Part shown: piece by piece, positions 5,878-6,250 of the stretch
Numbering within the stretch: the stretch's first letter is position 1
Layout: every line of letters starts with the position of its first letter
Source of the DNA: Vulcanimicrobiota bacterium
GTDB taxonomy: Bacteria > Vulcanimicrobiota > Vulcanimicrobiia > Vulcanimicrobiales > Vulcanimicrobiaceae
Length of the DNA: 6,250 bases
Reading direction: 5' to 3'
Assembly: GCA_030043675.1 (NCBI GenBank)
Contig: JASHXG010000197.1
Location: forward strand, 1 to 6,250
The notes under the pieces: model-generated
What the model was told of the DNA's origin: nothing
The model's input: the letters and a program-made list of their open reading frames with translations, nothing else
The model's database searches: none
Position numbers and translations under genes: made by a program

Positions 5878-6250
5878 TCACTGAATCACGCCGCTTTTGA
5901 GAACGAGCTGTGGATCTTGCAGCGACCGCACGTCCTTGCCCGCATCGCGATCGAGCAGCAGCAGATCGGCAGGCTCGCCGATCGCGACCAGGCCGCGATG
6001 CAGACCGATCAGCTGGGCGGCGACGGCGGTCGCAGCATGCAGTGCCTGCTGCGGCGTCATGCCGAGCAGCGACCACATCAACTCGACCTCCATTGCGTAG
6101 TTCTCGTGATAATTGTAGGGCGTGCCGGCATCTGAGCCGCCGGCGATGCGCACGCCTGCGTCGTACGCCTTGCGAATGTTGGTGAGCATGATCTCGTTGA
6201 CGTTTCGCGCCTTGTCCTTGACGTATTTCGGCATGCCGCCTTCCTCGATG
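5878..6250 (-). CDS. Metal-dependent amidohydrolase, C-terminal part (gene runs off the right edge)
   Basis: About 123 C-terminal residues are visible, and the frame is open to the window edge, so the ATG at 6234 is internal and not the start. The visible part matches the end of amidohydrolase-superfamily enzymes of the imidazolonepropionase/Xaa-Pro dipeptidase-like type. GVRIAGGSDAGTPYN holds the conserved metal-site aspartate of strand 8. MTPQQALHAATAVAAQLIGL is the classic helix pair, and the GEPADLLLLDRD return to the composite beta domain leads to a terminal LKSGVIQ. Such enzymes hydrolyse cyclic amides, dipeptides or similar C-N bonds with one or two metal ions. The substrate is not visible here, and the metal-binding histidines and any signal peptide lie outside. 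It is the most upstream gene seen of a minus-strand run, five bases before the phosphoesterase. Confidence 0.88.
   Translation of the reverse strand, partial: IEEGGMPKYVKDKARNVNEIMLTNIRKAYDAGVRIAGGSDAGTPYNYHENYAMEVELMWSLLGMTPQQALHAATAVAAQLIGLHRGLVAIGEPADLLLLDRDAGKDVRSLQDPQLVLKSGVIQ

Noticed and set aside
5858..5895. Possible promoter (TATCAT with a weak GTGATT box) before the phosphoesterase
   Set aside because: The -35 match is poor and the site overlaps the start codon region; chance cannot be excluded.
5873..6076. N-terminal extension of the phosphoesterase frame
   Set aside because: It overlaps the amidohydrolase coding region, is Arg/Ala-rich low-information sequence, and a proper signal peptide begins at 5854-5872.
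1..6250. CRISPR, transfer RNA, ribosomal RNA, insertion sequence or phage signals
   Set aside because: No direct repeat array, no cloverleaf or conserved RNA blocks, and no transposase or phage-like protein were seen on either strand.

Overview
The window is almost fully coding, GC-rich (about 60-65 % by eye) bacterial chromosomal DNA, with intergenic gaps of 0 to about 40 bases. It has no RNA genes, no CRISPR array, no insertion sequence and no phage genes. The codon use, short gaps and frequent GTG/TTG starts fit a free-living GC-rich bacterium. The CATCCT...AGGATG palindromic repeat after purK and the dense CGATCG hexamers recall poorly cultured soil or environmental lineages (for example Eremiobacterota-like, Acidobacteria-like or Chloroflexi-like genomes). 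That placement is a guess; no marker gene settles it.

Layout. Left block: a minus-strand clan GH-A glycoside hydrolase (8-1177), possibly overlapped at its 3' end by the first codons of another minus-strand gene that leaves the window. Across a 39-base divergent gap lies the plus-strand purine pair purE (1217-1708) and purK (1705-2844). These overlap by 4 bases at a TTGA junction and carry out the two-step carboxylation of AIR to CAIR. The purK end converges on the right block through 41 bases that hold two possible hairpins, one of them the palindromic repeat.

Right block: four minus-strand genes read leftward from the right edge. They are the 3' part of a metal-dependent amidohydrolase (5878 to the edge), a secreted PF04185 phosphoesterase of the phospholipase C/AcpA acid phosphatase type (4436-5872), a GT4-type glycosyltransferase (3290-4435) and a DUF3052 protein (2886-3293). 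The junctions are 5 bases, 0 bases (TAG directly followed by GTG) and a 4-base GTGA overlap, so this looks like one transcription unit with translational coupling.

Function. purE-purK is ordinary purine biosynthesis and is the most certain part. The right-hand operon combines an exported phosphoesterase, a nucleotide-sugar glycosyltransferase and a small protein of unknown function. An envelope or extracellular-glycan role is possible but is inference only. I found no convincing evidence of a new defence, mobile or RNA system. The most interesting signals are the very high density of CGATCG, the coupled GT4-DUF3052 pair, the palindromic repeat between the convergent genes, and the overlapping hairpins in the purE leader.
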